Positions 51,659 to 59,846 of a DNA stretch of 64,000 bases are shown here, in pieces. The stretch spans positions 372,001 to 436,000 of the forward strand of contig JACJZU010000002.1 of assembly GCA_020635435.1 (NCBI GenBank), read 5' to 3'. A program made the position numbers and the translations under genes. Within the stretch, counting starts at the first letter, position 1, and each line of letters opens with the position of its first letter. This DNA comes from Flavobacteriales bacterium. Lineage in GTDB: Bacteria > Bacteroidota > Bacteroidia > NS11-12g > UBA9320. The notes under the pieces are model-generated. The model did no database searches, had not been told where the DNA came from, and saw only the letters and a program-made list of their open reading frames with translations.

Positions 51659-52834
51659 ATGGACAGACATCAGCAATACAACGGGTTCCAGCTCATCATG
51701 GGCGAGGACGCAGAGCCGAAGGAGATCCTTATTGAAGGGATAATCTCCAGCTGGACGCCTGCCAATTCCCGTGAGTTTCGCAAAGCGTTCAACTTGCTAG
51801 CCAAAGGTGGCCGCGACGTGCATGTCAGGATCGGGTACTCCCAAGGCGGTTCCATGTTCGAAGGCAATGTTATGGCCACGATGATGCGTGAATCAACCAA
51901 CAAGGTCATCACGTATTTGGAAGGAGCTGCGGCATCTATGGCCGGAGTCATATTTGTTGCCGGCGATGAGCGCAAGATCTCTAAACTCGGTATGCTTATG
52001 ACCCATCCTCCAACCGGAAGCCCGTCAGGTGGTGCTGATCAGCTGCGAAGCTTCGCCGATGCCATGGATAAGCTCGAGAAGAGCATCGTTCAATTGTTTG
52101 TTCAGCAGACAGGCAAGGATGAATCAACTGTTCGAAGTTGGTTTAAGAAAGGTGAAGACGTATGGCATGATGCCGATGAGTGTGTCGCCAACGGGCTGGC
52201 AACTGAAATCGTTCAAGGCGTTACGCCGCCAGAGGAACTTCAAAACATACTTCACGAGGATCCAAGTAAGGTCTTCGAGGTGTTCAATCAAATCACGACA
52301 AAAACTACATCAACGGATATGAAAGATCTCAAAATCTTCATGGCATCTATTGCCCTTATGCTCGGAATTTCACAATCGTCTGAGCAGAATCAAATCGAAG
52401 AAAAACTCAAAGAGGTTCTCGGCGAGCGCGATTTGTTCAAGAACAAATTCGAAGCGCAAGAGCTTGCGTTGAAGACAGAACGTCAGGCAGAGGCCAAAGC
52501 GCTTACCGACAAAATGGTCGAGATGGGAGCACTTCCGGAGCATCTGCGTACCATGCAGATGAAGGCATTCGAAGAGGATCACGAAGGAACCCGCACAGCG
52601 GTGATGGCAATCTTGGCACCTGAAGCAGGTGGCTCGAAAAGTCCTGCAGGTGCAGATCCTGCGAACACCAGTCTGCCTGATCCGGTTGCAAAATTCCTCA
52701 GCGGTCTTGAAATTCAGAATGGCAAGAAGCCTGGCAAGAAAGCCGAAGAATACACGGATGCGGAGCTGGAAGTAATAGCTCAGCGAGACCCGAAATTGTT
52801 CAATCAAATCCTTGACCAGATCGTCCAGGGATAG
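51659..52834 (+). CDS. Head maturation protease (ClpP-like) with scaffold tail
   Basis: A 391-residue protein. The N-terminal ClpP/S49-like protease (about 15-185) has RIGYSQGGSMFEGNVM, the catalytic Ser in LEGAAASMAGVIFVAGD and His in MLMTHPPTGSP. The C-terminal half is a charged coiled coil (ERDLFKNKFEAQELALKTE) and a flexible Ala/Gly/Pro-rich segment, the scaffold part. It plays the role of Mu gpI: assembly of the head and cleavage of head proteins. The capsid gene follows after 61 bases. Confidence 0.88.
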   Translation: MDRHQQYNGFQLIMGEDAEPKEILIEGIISSWTPANSREFRKAFNLLAKGGRDVHVRIGYSQGGSMFEGNVMATMMRESTNKVITYLEGAAASMAGVIFVAGDERKISKLGMLMTHPPTGSPSGGADQLRSFADAMDKLEKSIVQLFVQQTGKDESTVRSWFKKGEDVWHDADECVANGLATEIVQGVTPPEELQNILHEDPSKVFEVFNQITTKTTSTDMKDLKIFMASIALMLGISQSSEQNQIEEKLKEVLGERDLFKNKFEAQELALKTERQAEAKALTDKMVEMGALPEHLRTMQMKAFEEDHEGTRTAVMAILAPEAGGSKSPAGADPANTSLPDPVAKFLSGLEIQNGKKPGKKAEEYTDAELEVIAQRDPKLFNQILDQIVQG

Positions 52835-52895
52835 AAGGCATCCAAAAGACGAGTTCAATCCAATCAAGCACATTAACTACTAAAGCAATACAGCG

Positions 52896-53816
52896 ATGGC
52901 ACAAGTACTGAAGCAATTGTTCAGCAAAGAGATCCAAAAGAATCTCTATCCAAATCATTCACCATTCAAGCACGCTCGCTTGGATATCGGCATCAGTGCC
53001 GATGTGGAGAATGTAGAAGTTCCACAAGCAGGATCCATGCCGGCAATTGTCGAGAATCCTTCGAGTTTCCCTCTGACCATTGTAGAGCGGACGGACGACA
53101 AAAAGAGCTACGCAGTGGATCTGCTGGCAGCCCCTCCGGTTCGCGTACGTGAGCACGACAATGTTCGACTCACATACAAGAAGAACAAAGACGTGTTGGA
53201 GGATCAACGCGCACAACTTCAGGAGCGCATAGGGGATAAAATGGCATACGTTTGGAGCCCAACGCTGGCCACCAATATCGTGCGCACATCTGGGGCAGAC
53301 GCTCCCGTTCTGCTCAGCGGTGCTACCGGGACGCGTAAGAAGTTGACACTGGATAATTTGATTGAACTTGCGCGCATCATGGACAACATGGAAGTGCCCG
53401 AAGAGGGCCGTGTCCTCCTGATGAGTGGCAACATGTACGCAGAACTGGTTCAGGCAGGGTTCAGCTCATTCGTTGGTAGCGATAAGCTGAGTAAGGACTT
53501 GATCGAAGCAGGGGTTGTGGCCAAAGTGCTCAACTTCAATGTGTACAAGCGAAGCAAGACTTGTCGCTTTGACAATGCCGGAACGCCGGTCAAGAAGGTG
53601 TACACTGCAGCTGCTGCAGCCACAGACAATGACAGTTGCCTGGCGTGGCATCCGCGCTTTGTGCGCTGTGCTGAAGGAATTGTAGACATCTTCTACAACG
53701 AGAAGCGAGCTGAACATTTGGGCGACATCATGAGTGCCCAGGTACGCGCCGGTGGAATGATCGGCCGCAGCGATGAAAAAGGAGTGGTAAGCCTGGTACA
53801 AGCTCACGGAGCGTAA
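52896..53816 (+). CDS. Major capsid protein
   Basis: A 306-residue protein placed right after the protease/scaffold gene, as gpT in Mu. The sequence fits an HK97-fold coat protein (VENVEVPQAGSMPAIVENPS, the long-helix region LTLDNLIELARIMDN, RVLLMSGNMYAELV, and the P-loop-like FVRCAEGIVDIFYNEKRAEH). It is expected to be the most abundant virion protein. The closest relation seems to be P22/phage coat families of Bacteroidota rather than Mu gpT itself. Confidence 0.8.
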   Translation: MAQVLKQLFSKEIQKNLYPNHSPFKHARLDIGISADVENVEVPQAGSMPAIVENPSSFPLTIVERTDDKKSYAVDLLAAPPVRVREHDNVRLTYKKNKDVLEDQRAQLQERIGDKMAYVWSPTLATNIVRTSGADAPVLLSGATGTRKKLTLDNLIELARIMDNMEVPEEGRVLLMSGNMYAELVQAGFSSFVGSDKLSKDLIEAGVVAKVLNFNVYKRSKTCRFDNAGTPVKKVYTAAAAATDNDSCLAWHPRFVRCAEGIVDIFYNEKRAEHLGDIMSAQVRAGGMIGRSDEKGVVSLVQAHGA

Positions 53817-53827
53817 GAAGATTCCAG

Positions 53828-54307
53828 TTGGCCAAACTTCGATACATAGTACTGCATTGTACCGCAACGCCCGAAGGGCGTGAGGTAACCGGTGATGATA
53901 TCCGTAACTGGCATCTCAAAGGTCGCGGGTGGAGCCGGGTGGGCTACCATTATTTGGTAAAGCTTGATGGCTCGGTGGAACAATTGCATCTGCACAACTC
54001 GGACAACCAAATAGATCCCTGGGAAATTACCAATGGGGTTGCCGGTAAGAACGATAGTGCACTGCATGTAGTTTATGCCGGAGGTGTGTCTGCTAAACGA
54101 ACTCCCGGGACAAGCGTATTCAGCCCAAAAGATACCAGGACACCCGCTCAAAAGGCGGCACTGGAAAGGTTAGTTAAGCGCCTTCTGGAAGAACACTCGT
54201 CTGCTAAGGTCTGCGGACACAATCAATTGTCAAACAAAGCATGCCCCTCTTTCGATGTGCCACAATGGGCACAGGAAGTGGGGATCAATAAACTGCGCGT
54301 ATTATGA
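53828..54307 (+). CDS. N-acetylmuramoyl-L-alanine amidase endolysin
   Basis: A 159-residue amidase_2 (T7 lysozyme-like) with TTG start at 53828 (MAKLRYIVLHCTATPEG); no ATG fits. The zinc ligands are His10 in VLHCTAT, His in VCGHNQLS and Cys in NKACPSFD. It cuts the peptide side chain from muramic acid at lysis. It overlaps the spanin-like gene by 4 bases. No signal peptide is present, so a holin or other partner is needed. Confidence 0.88.
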   Translation: MAKLRYIVLHCTATPEGREVTGDDIRNWHLKGRGWSRVGYHYLVKLDGSVEQLHLHNSDNQIDPWEITNGVAGKNDSALHVVYAGGVSAKRTPGTSVFSPKDTRTPAQKAALERLVKRLLEEHSSAKVCGHNQLSNKACPSFDVPQWAQEVGINKLRVL

Positions 54308-54786
54308 AAAGAGGATTGTTACTTTTTGCTTGTATATTTATTCTGGTGGTATCGGCAACCGGTTGCCTCACTCGGAGGCAATCGGAGGCCGTAAGCCACA
54401 CTACCAATGAAGAGGTGCAAACCATCGAGCGCTATGTGTCAAGAGACACAGTAGTGTTCGCACCTCCTTCCAATTCGACTTTGGATATCTTGCTGGCCGA
54501 TCTCATCGCAGAGAAGCAATTCACAAGCCGGTCGGACAATTCACAAGTAACAGTTCGGTATATCCCGGAGACTAAGTCCATCGAGGCTAATTGTGAATGC
54601 GACAGTGTGTCTATTGTGCTACAACTTATGGATAGATACTTCAGCTATTATAGATCAAAAACTGAAGTGACAGAATCTGAGGTAACTAAAGATGGTCATA
54701 ATTGGAAAACGAGTTTGGTGTCCGGTGGGATTGCTGCTATTGCTACTGCCGGGATACTTGGGCTAATCAAGTTCATTAAGTCATGA
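54304..54786 (+). CDS. Single-gene spanin (u-spanin) candidate
   Basis: A 160-residue protein with a lipoprotein signal (LLLFACIFILVVSATGC, lipobox SATGC) and a C-terminal transmembrane helix (SGGIAAIATAGILGLIKFI). Between them is a periplasmic part of about 110 residues. A protein anchored in the outer membrane by lipid and in the inner membrane by its tail is the plan of unimolecular spanins such as T1 gp11, which fuse the two membranes at the last step of lysis. Its place after the amidase agrees. Confidence 0.6.
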   Translation: MKRGLLLFACIFILVVSATGCLTRRQSEAVSHTTNEEVQTIERYVSRDTVVFAPPSNSTLDILLADLIAEKQFTSRSDNSQVTVRYIPETKSIEANCECDSVSIVLQLMDRYFSYYRSKTEVTESEVTKDGHNWKTSLVSGGIAAIATAGILGLIKFIKS

Positions 54787-55154
54787 AACAAGAATTGAAA
54801 AATATTGCTCAGGAGCTATTGAAGGTCAACAATCTTGAGCGGATCTACATGACCGAAGATGGTCAGGGGTTTGCGCGCGAAGACGATGCGCGAAACTATG
54901 CTGCCATGAAGAAGTTGGGCAAGCCGGAATTGTTCGGGAAAGCTTTAGAGACGGCAGATGTAGCTGAAGGAGCTGAGGGGCTTCAAGAAGCATACGAAGA
55001 GCTGGAAGCTGCCTACGTCCAAGAGCAGGCCAAAGTTGCTGAGCTTGAAAAGGAAGTTGAGCAGTTGAAAGCACTCCTTGCAGAGTCGGCTCAACCGAGC
55101 AGCGGACAAAAAGAAGATCAGAACTCCAATACGGGTAAAGCGAAGGCAAAATGA
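54783..55154 (+). CDS. Coiled-coil phage protein, unknown
   Basis: A 123-residue protein with a long predicted coiled coil (YVQEQAKVAELEKEVEQLKALL) and a Ser/Lys-rich tail. The N-terminal 50 residues include IYMTEDGQGFAREDDARNYA. It overlaps both the spanin-like gene and the sheath gene by 4 bases. A structural or assembly role is likely but not proven. Confidence 0.55.
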   Translation: MKQELKNIAQELLKVNNLERIYMTEDGQGFAREDDARNYAAMKKLGKPELFGKALETADVAEGAEGLQEAYEELEAAYVQEQAKVAELEKEVEQLKALLAESAQPSSGQKEDQNSNTGKAKAK

Positions 55155-56317
55155 CACTCCCAAGGATTAACATAACGCTCTCCAACGGCAATTTGAATCA
55201 GACTACGCAAGGTGCTGATGGAATTGCCGGGTTGGTACTGAGTGGAGAGGCAGTGGTTGGCAAGGTTCAACTGCACACGCCATATCTGATTACCTCACTG
55301 GAGGCAGCAGTCACTTTGGGAATTGATTCCGTAGGCGTGAACGCCTACGCATACAAACAGATTGCGCAATTCTTCCTTCTGGCAGGAGCCGGAGCTCAGT
55401 TGTACATCTTGCTTACCGACGCTACCGTGGACCAAGCTGCCGACACAAGTGGTTCGGACGCTCCGGAGTTGTTGCGCTATGCAGCTGGCAAGATCCGAGT
55501 TCTGGGTATCAGCGTAGAGAAACCCGGATCACCAACCATTGCACAGGGGCTGGTTCAGGAGGTGCACACAGCTGTACCACTGGCGCAAGCTCTTGCCGAG
55601 GAATTTGCGGCCAAGTATCAGCCACTCCGAGTGGTGATCGATGGAACGGCATACGATGGCACAGTTGGTAATTTGAAAGACTACAAGACCACGGACAACA
55701 ACCGGGTTGCCATACTTATTGGAGCTGCCGATGATGCAGAGAATGCTGCCGTTGGTGCTTTGATCGGACGACTGGCCGCCATACCCGTGCAACGCAAAAT
55801 ATCCAGGGTAGCTGATGGTGCTGTAGAAGGCATCACTGAAGCATACCTCACCGATGGATCTACGGTGGAAGCTGTGGAAAGCGATTGGGAGGCCATCCAT
55901 GCCAAGGGTTACATCTTCTTCAGGACACATGCCTCCAGGGATGGATACTACTTCACCTCAGATGTGACATGTACCGCTGACACGGACGACTACAATTCAC
56001 TGGCTCGAGGTCGGGTGATTGATAAAGCGATCGTGCTGGCGTATGACGTGATGTTGCAGTATCTCAACGATGAGATCGCAGTGGCTGAAGATGGTACCAT
56101 ATCCCTGGCATTGGCTAAGAACTGGCAAGGGCAGCTCGAGGAACGCATTGGTCGCGCTATGGTTGCTCAGGGAGAAGCAAGTGACGTTCAGGCGGTGGTA
56201 GATCCAGCGCAGGATGTTCTGAGTAGCAATCAGATCACCGTGACCTTGAGGATCCTGCCGGTTGGATACAGCGACACAATCAATGTTGAACTTGGATTCA
56301 CCACACAAACTGCATAG
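55151..56317 (+). CDS. Tail sheath protein (DUF2586-like)
   Basis: A 388-residue contractile tail sheath protein of the DUF2586 kind found in Bacteroidota Mu-like phages. It shows the domains expected of the sheath: an N-terminal domain (QGADGIAGLVLSGEAVV), a variable middle, and a C-terminal domain with the segment RTHASRDGYYFTSDVTCT, GRVIDKAIVLAYD, and the strand NQITVTLRILPVGYSDTINVELGF (quoted in part). It tells us that the virion is a myovirus. Confidence 0.8.
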   Translation: MTLPRINITLSNGNLNQTTQGADGIAGLVLSGEAVVGKVQLHTPYLITSLEAAVTLGIDSVGVNAYAYKQIAQFFLLAGAGAQLYILLTDATVDQAADTSGSDAPELLRYAAGKIRVLGISVEKPGSPTIAQGLVQEVHTAVPLAQALAEEFAAKYQPLRVVIDGTAYDGTVGNLKDYKTTDNNRVAILIGAADDAENAAVGALIGRLAAIPVQRKISRVADGAVEGITEAYLTDGSTVEAVESDWEAIHAKGYIFFRTHASRDGYYFTSDVTCTADTDDYNSLARGRVIDKAIVLAYDVMLQYLNDEIAVAEDGTISLALAKNWQGQLEERIGRAMVAQGEASDVQAVVDPAQDVLSSNQITVTLRILPVGYSDTINVELGFTTQTA

Positions 56318-56319
56318 AT

Positions 56320-56733
56320 ATGTTTGAGAGTAAGCAATACGAATGGAAGGACATCCAACTGGTGTTGGCGGGCGATGAGGTCGCTGGTGTTCAGGAAATC
56401 AAGTATACACAAAAGCGCGAAAAGGAATTCCTGTATGGCCGCGGGAGCAACCCGCACAGCATTCAGAGTGGCAACGTGGAGGTGACCGGTGAGATCAAGG
56501 TATTTCAAAGCGAGCTGGAAAAGTTGATCCTAAAAAGTCCCGGCGGTGATATCACTCGCCTGGGAGGTTTGACGATGACCGTGGCCTACGCTCCGGAACT
56601 CGGTGGACGCCAAACAGCCGATGTGCTACTGGGTGTGGAATTCACTGAGGCATCCAAAGGGATGGCGCAAGGCGACAAAGCTGCAGAGATCACCTTGCCG
56701 TTTATGGCCCTTGGGGTCAAACACGGAGTGTAA
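56320..56733 (+). CDS. Tail tube protein
   Basis: A 137-residue protein with the two-beta-sheet pattern of inner tail tube proteins (YEWKDIQLVLAGDEVAGV, NVEVTGEIKVFQSELEKL, GLTMTVAYAP, DVLLGVEFTE). It lies 2 bases after the sheath gene, the standard sheath-tube order. A UUCG terminator follows its stop. Confidence 0.75.
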   Translation: MFESKQYEWKDIQLVLAGDEVAGVQEIKYTQKREKEFLYGRGSNPHSIQSGNVEVTGEIKVFQSELEKLILKSPGGDITRLGGLTMTVAYAPELGGRQTADVLLGVEFTEASKGMAQGDKAAEITLPFMALGVKHGV

Positions 56734-56778
56734 AGTTGAGGTATTCCCATCCGGAGGTGAAAGCCCGGAAAATACAGC

Positions 56779-56805
56779 AAGGCTGGCTTCGGCCGGCCTT
56801 TTTTT
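56779..56805 (+). terminator. UUCG terminator after the tail tube gene
   Basis: AAGGCTGGC (56779-56787), loop TTCG, GCCGGCCTT (56792-56800) with one G-T pair, then seven T (56799-56805). It lies between the tube gene and the chaperone gene, 12 bases before the chaperone ATG, and should lower downstream expression relative to sheath and tube. Confidence 0.85.
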
Positions 56806-56816
56806 AAAACAGACCA

Positions 56817-57377
56817 ATGGCAAAACAAAAGACACAACCCACAGAACAACAGATCCAGGAATGGAAAGAGAAGTACACCGAGGTCTATTCGATCCAGGTA
56901 GGCGACAAGCACGCCGTAATCCGATTCCCTGATTTCAAGACATTCCAGCAGGCAATTGAAGGATTGCAAAAAGCCGGAGCCAACGCATACGTTCAGGCGA
57001 TCCTGAATAACTGTATCATTTGGGGCGACAGTGATATTGCTCAAACTGATGAGGACTTCTTCAACATCAAGGAGCAATTTGATGAGCTGTTGGAATTTGC
57101 AGATGTGCAAATGAAAAAGGATGGTAACCACTACTTGATCACGGTAGAGGATAAGGAGTTCCGTTGCAGACCAATCACCAGGGAGATCATCAACCTGGCA
57201 GAGCGTGAAGATCAGGGAGGGCGCCCCTATGTGCGAAACATGAACATCCTCAAGCGCGTGCTCATCGAAGGGGATCAAGAAGTGTTGAATACACGCAACC
57301 CATACTACTACATCCCGCTGCTCAGTAAGATGGAGCAGCTGTATGAGAAGAAGGTGGTTGCCATAAAAAAGTATTAA
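56817..57377 (+). CDS. Tail assembly chaperone, short (zero-frame) form
   Basis: A 186-residue protein. The middle has DFKTFQQAIEGLQKAGANAY and a YLITVEDKEFRC strand followed by IINLAEREDQGGRPYVRNMN. Placed between tube and tape measure, it is the tail assembly chaperone that keeps the tape measure soluble while the tube grows. Its last codons ATA AAA AAG TAT TAA contain a perfect slippery site (see 57365-57371). The 5' UTR carries a terminator. Confidence 0.75.
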   Translation: MAKQKTQPTEQQIQEWKEKYTEVYSIQVGDKHAVIRFPDFKTFQQAIEGLQKAGANAYVQAILNNCIIWGDSDIAQTDEDFFNIKEQFDELLEFADVQMKKDGNHYLITVEDKEFRCRPITREIINLAEREDQGGRPYVRNMNILKRVLIEGDQEVLNTRNPYYYIPLLSKMEQLYEKKVVAIKKY

Positions 57378-57571
57378 CGGCATCGGTCATTGATCCGTCC
57401 GATGCCAGTGTCCATACATTGATCGCAGACTCGTCTATCCGTATCCTGGACGACATTCTGTGGTACTATGGCCGCGAAAAAACTGAAAATATGAGCGACA
57501 TAATGTGGGCCAGTAGAATAACCGCGATCCACTTTATCCGCACACAAGAAAGAGAACAGAGCAAAGCGTGA
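56817..57571 (+). CDS. Tail assembly chaperone, -1 frameshift fusion form
   Basis: Slipping back one base at 57365-57371 gives a 251-residue product: 185 zero-frame residues followed by 66 from the -1 frame, starting VLTASVIDPSDASVHT and ending EQSKA. The extension has no start codon of its own near the junction and looks like real protein (LIADSSIRILDDILWYYG, MWASRITAIHFIR). Its stop TGA overlaps the GTG of the tape measure (GTGA at 57568-57571). Frameshifted chaperones of this kind (gpG/gpGT in lambda, also in Mu and P2) are well known. Confidence 0.8.
57365..57371 (+). other. -1 programmed ribosomal frameshift site A_AAA_AAG
   Basis: The heptamer AAAAAAG is in the correct phase: codons ATA AAA AAG in the zero frame. 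It is the most efficient bacterial slippery sequence. The zero-frame stop TAA comes two codons later (57375-57377). The downstream stretch GGCATCGGTCATTGATCC with later GGACGACATTCTGTGG could give a stimulatory stem but no clear hairpin was found by eye. Confidence 0.85.
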
Positions 57572-59274
57572 AAGCATACGAGTACATCATACAAGTGAGG
57601 GATCGCGCCAGTAGGGCGCTTGACCAAGTTAGGCGTGCTTCAGGCGCAACCTCTTCTCGTATGGACAGGCTCCGCCAATCTGTAGGTCGCGTAAACTTTG
57701 GTCTTAAAAATCTGGGCAGGATGCTCCCCGGGGTTAGGGCCCTGCTTTTGTCAGCTTTTTCCATTGGGGCTGTTATGCGGCTGAATTCGGCGGTGGTGCA
57801 AACCACTGCTGAGTTCGACCGTTACCGGGCAGTTCTCGAGAATACCTTCCAGAGCTCCGAAATGGGGCAGGCGAGCTTTCAATTTCTGACAGACTTTGCT
57901 AGCAAGACACCTTTCCAGCTCAATGAGCTCACCGGATCCTTTGTCAAATTGGTCAACCGCGGCTTAACGCCTACAGAAGAGCAGATGCGCAGCATGGGCG
58001 ATATGGCGGCATCTCAGGGCAAATCATTCGACCAATATGTGGAGGCCATTTTAGACAGCACGACCGGGGAGCACGAACGCCTGAAGGAATTTGGGGTTGT
58101 TGCCAGGACATCGGGCAACCAGGTGACCATGTCTTTCAAGAACCAGACAACTACAATCGCCAATACTTCAGAGGCCATTCAGGATTACCTGATCGGCTTA
58201 GGAGAGATGGACGGAGTCAAGGGAAGCATGAAGAGCATATCCATTACCTTGGGAGGAATGCTCTCAAACCTGCGAGATAAATTCAGTGTGTTTGCATATA
58301 AAGCCGGCCAACAATTGATGCCATTGTATGAATGGTTCATGGATAAATTGGGTAAGGCCATTGAATATGTAAGCACCATAGATCTCAGCGGTATGGTTGG
58401 GAAAGTATTGGGGTTCCTGCAATCACTTGAAGAGCGTATCCGTTCGCTCGCCGGACCGTTTCAATTTGTGAAAGATCGGGTAATGGACGTGATTAACGGC
58501 TTCCAACTTCTGTTCGGAATTCCAATTGAGGAGTTTCTCATTGGTGCAACAGTGGCCATGTGGGGGCTGAATAAGGCTATGGCAATGAATCCATATCTGG
58601 CAATTGCCATTGGTGTATTGATGCTGGTCGGTTTGATCCAACGTGCCTGGACAAAGGTAGAATGGTTCCGTGGAAGCATCATGGCACTTGGAGCTGGGTT
58701 CAAGCATGTCGCTGAAACAATCAAGGATCATGTGATCACCCGGTTCAAGGAGATACTGGGTGGACTGGGCAAGCTTGGTGAAGCGGTACTGCAGCTCGTT
58801 CAAGGTAAATTCGGTCAGGCCGTTGGAGCAGCTAAAGACGGTATGCACATGCTTACCGGTACGGAGTCCATTGACAAGCTCAAGAAGAACCTGGGCGAAA
58901 CTGGACGAGTGGCGGCAGGAGCGTACATTGATGGTGCTCGTGAGGCAATGGCGAATAAAGCCAATGACAAAGGCATGTTTGGTACATTGATTCCTGGCGA
59001 AAGCTTGAACTACGAGCAGCTACGTCAACAATGGCTGGACAAACAAGACAAGCCCGGAGATAGGGACAATAGCAGCAACTCGACGACAGCAATTTCAGGT
59101 GTTACTGGTGGCGGACATAAACAGACGCATATAACGATCAATGTTGGTAAGCTCAATGAGCAGATCAACATCAATACAACAAATCTCAGAGAGGGTGGTG
59201 AAAAGGTAGCAGCTCAAATGGAAGAGCTTCTTCTGAGAATTCTGAATAGTGCCAACCAAATGCAAACTACCTGA
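57568..59274 (+). CDS. Tape measure protein
   Basis: A 568-residue tail length protein starting with GTG 57568 (MKAYEYIIQVRDRASRALDQ). N-terminal half has the phage tape-measure pattern (VVQTTAEFDRYRAVLENTF, FLTDFASKTPFQLNELTGSF, AASQGKSFDQYVEAI). Hydrophobic segments near 320-370 (LIGATVAMWGLNKAMAMNP, LAIAIGVLMLVGLI) and a C-terminal helix complete it. At about 0.15 nm per residue it would give a tail near 85 nm. The start overlaps the chaperone extension. Confidence 0.9.
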   Translation: MKAYEYIIQVRDRASRALDQVRRASGATSSRMDRLRQSVGRVNFGLKNLGRMLPGVRALLLSAFSIGAVMRLNSAVVQTTAEFDRYRAVLENTFQSSEMGQASFQFLTDFASKTPFQLNELTGSFVKLVNRGLTPTEEQMRSMGDMAASQGKSFDQYVEAILDSTTGEHERLKEFGVVARTSGNQVTMSFKNQTTTIANTSEAIQDYLIGLGEMDGVKGSMKSISITLGGMLSNLRDKFSVFAYKAGQQLMPLYEWFMDKLGKAIEYVSTIDLSGMVGKVLGFLQSLEERIRSLAGPFQFVKDRVMDVINGFQLLFGIPIEEFLIGATVAMWGLNKAMAMNPYLAIAIGVLMLVGLIQRAWTKVEWFRGSIMALGAGFKHVAETIKDHVITRFKEILGGLGKLGEAVLQLVQGKFGQAVGAAKDGMHMLTGTESIDKLKKNLGETGRVAAGAYIDGAREAMANKANDKGMFGTLIPGESLNYEQLRQQWLDKQDKPGDRDNSSNSTTAISGVTGGGHKQTHITINVGKLNEQININTTNLREGGEKVAAQMEELLLRILNSANQMQTT

Positions 59275-59846
59275 TGGGCGTTCATATCGACATACGAGAA
59301 TTGACCAAAGGGGTGCACCTGGGAGGGTTCCCGGACATCAAGGATTTTGACCTGAGTAAGACCGGTCTCAATGCTACAGGGAAAGATGCGCTTGGGCGCT
59401 ATTACTTCATGGATGTTGAATTGCAGAGTGCGCTGCTGGGTAAATCATTCCGCTTGCCCAATGAACCACTGGTTCGCGTGGTGAAGCAAAAGAACCTTGT
59501 CAAAACAACGATTTCTGGTAACGATTCAGCTGCAGGTGGAGTGGTAATTGAGCAGGTGAATGCCGGCAACTATCAGATCGACATCCGGGGAGTGATTCTG
59601 AACGAGGATCCGTATACACCTCAATATCCGCAGGATGCGGTTGAGCAGCTCATTGAGTTCTGCGAATCAGCCGAAGCACTCACAGTAGAGTGTGATCTGC
59701 TGGAGAACATATTCAAGGTGCGCAAACTGATCATCGAAGAATTCACGATTGATCCGATGCCCGGCAGACCATACAGCCAGAGCTATGCGCTGAGCTGCTT
59801 TAGCTACGAAGACTTTTTAGCATCCCGAAAATTAACCGATCTGTAA
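59274..59846 (+). CDS. Tail protein of DUF6046 type
   Basis: A 190-residue protein. The second half, NYQIDIRGVILNEDPYTPQYPQ and IEEFTIDPMPGRPYSQSYALSC (each cut to under 20 in use), matches the DUF6046 family found after the tape measure in Bacteroidota phages. Position suggests a role between tape measure and baseplate hub, like the DNA-circularisation/LysM tail proteins of other myophages. One-base overlaps on both sides. Confidence 0.55.
   Translation: MGVHIDIRELTKGVHLGGFPDIKDFDLSKTGLNATGKDALGRYYFMDVELQSALLGKSFRLPNEPLVRVVKQKNLVKTTISGNDSAAGGVVIEQVNAGNYQIDIRGVILNEDPYTPQYPQDAVEQLIEFCESAEALTVECDLLENIFKVRKLIIEEFTIDPMPGRPYSQSYALSCFSYEDFLASRKLTDL

Noticed and set aside
52370..52873. 167-residue minus-strand frame opposite the protease/scaffold tail
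   Set aside because: Antisense of the coiled-coil scaffold; Leu/Cys/Phe-rich and without neighbours on that strand.
56586..57383. 265-residue minus-strand open frame opposite tail tube and chaperone genes
   Set aside because: It overlaps two well supported structural genes and a terminator, and has no recognisable domain.
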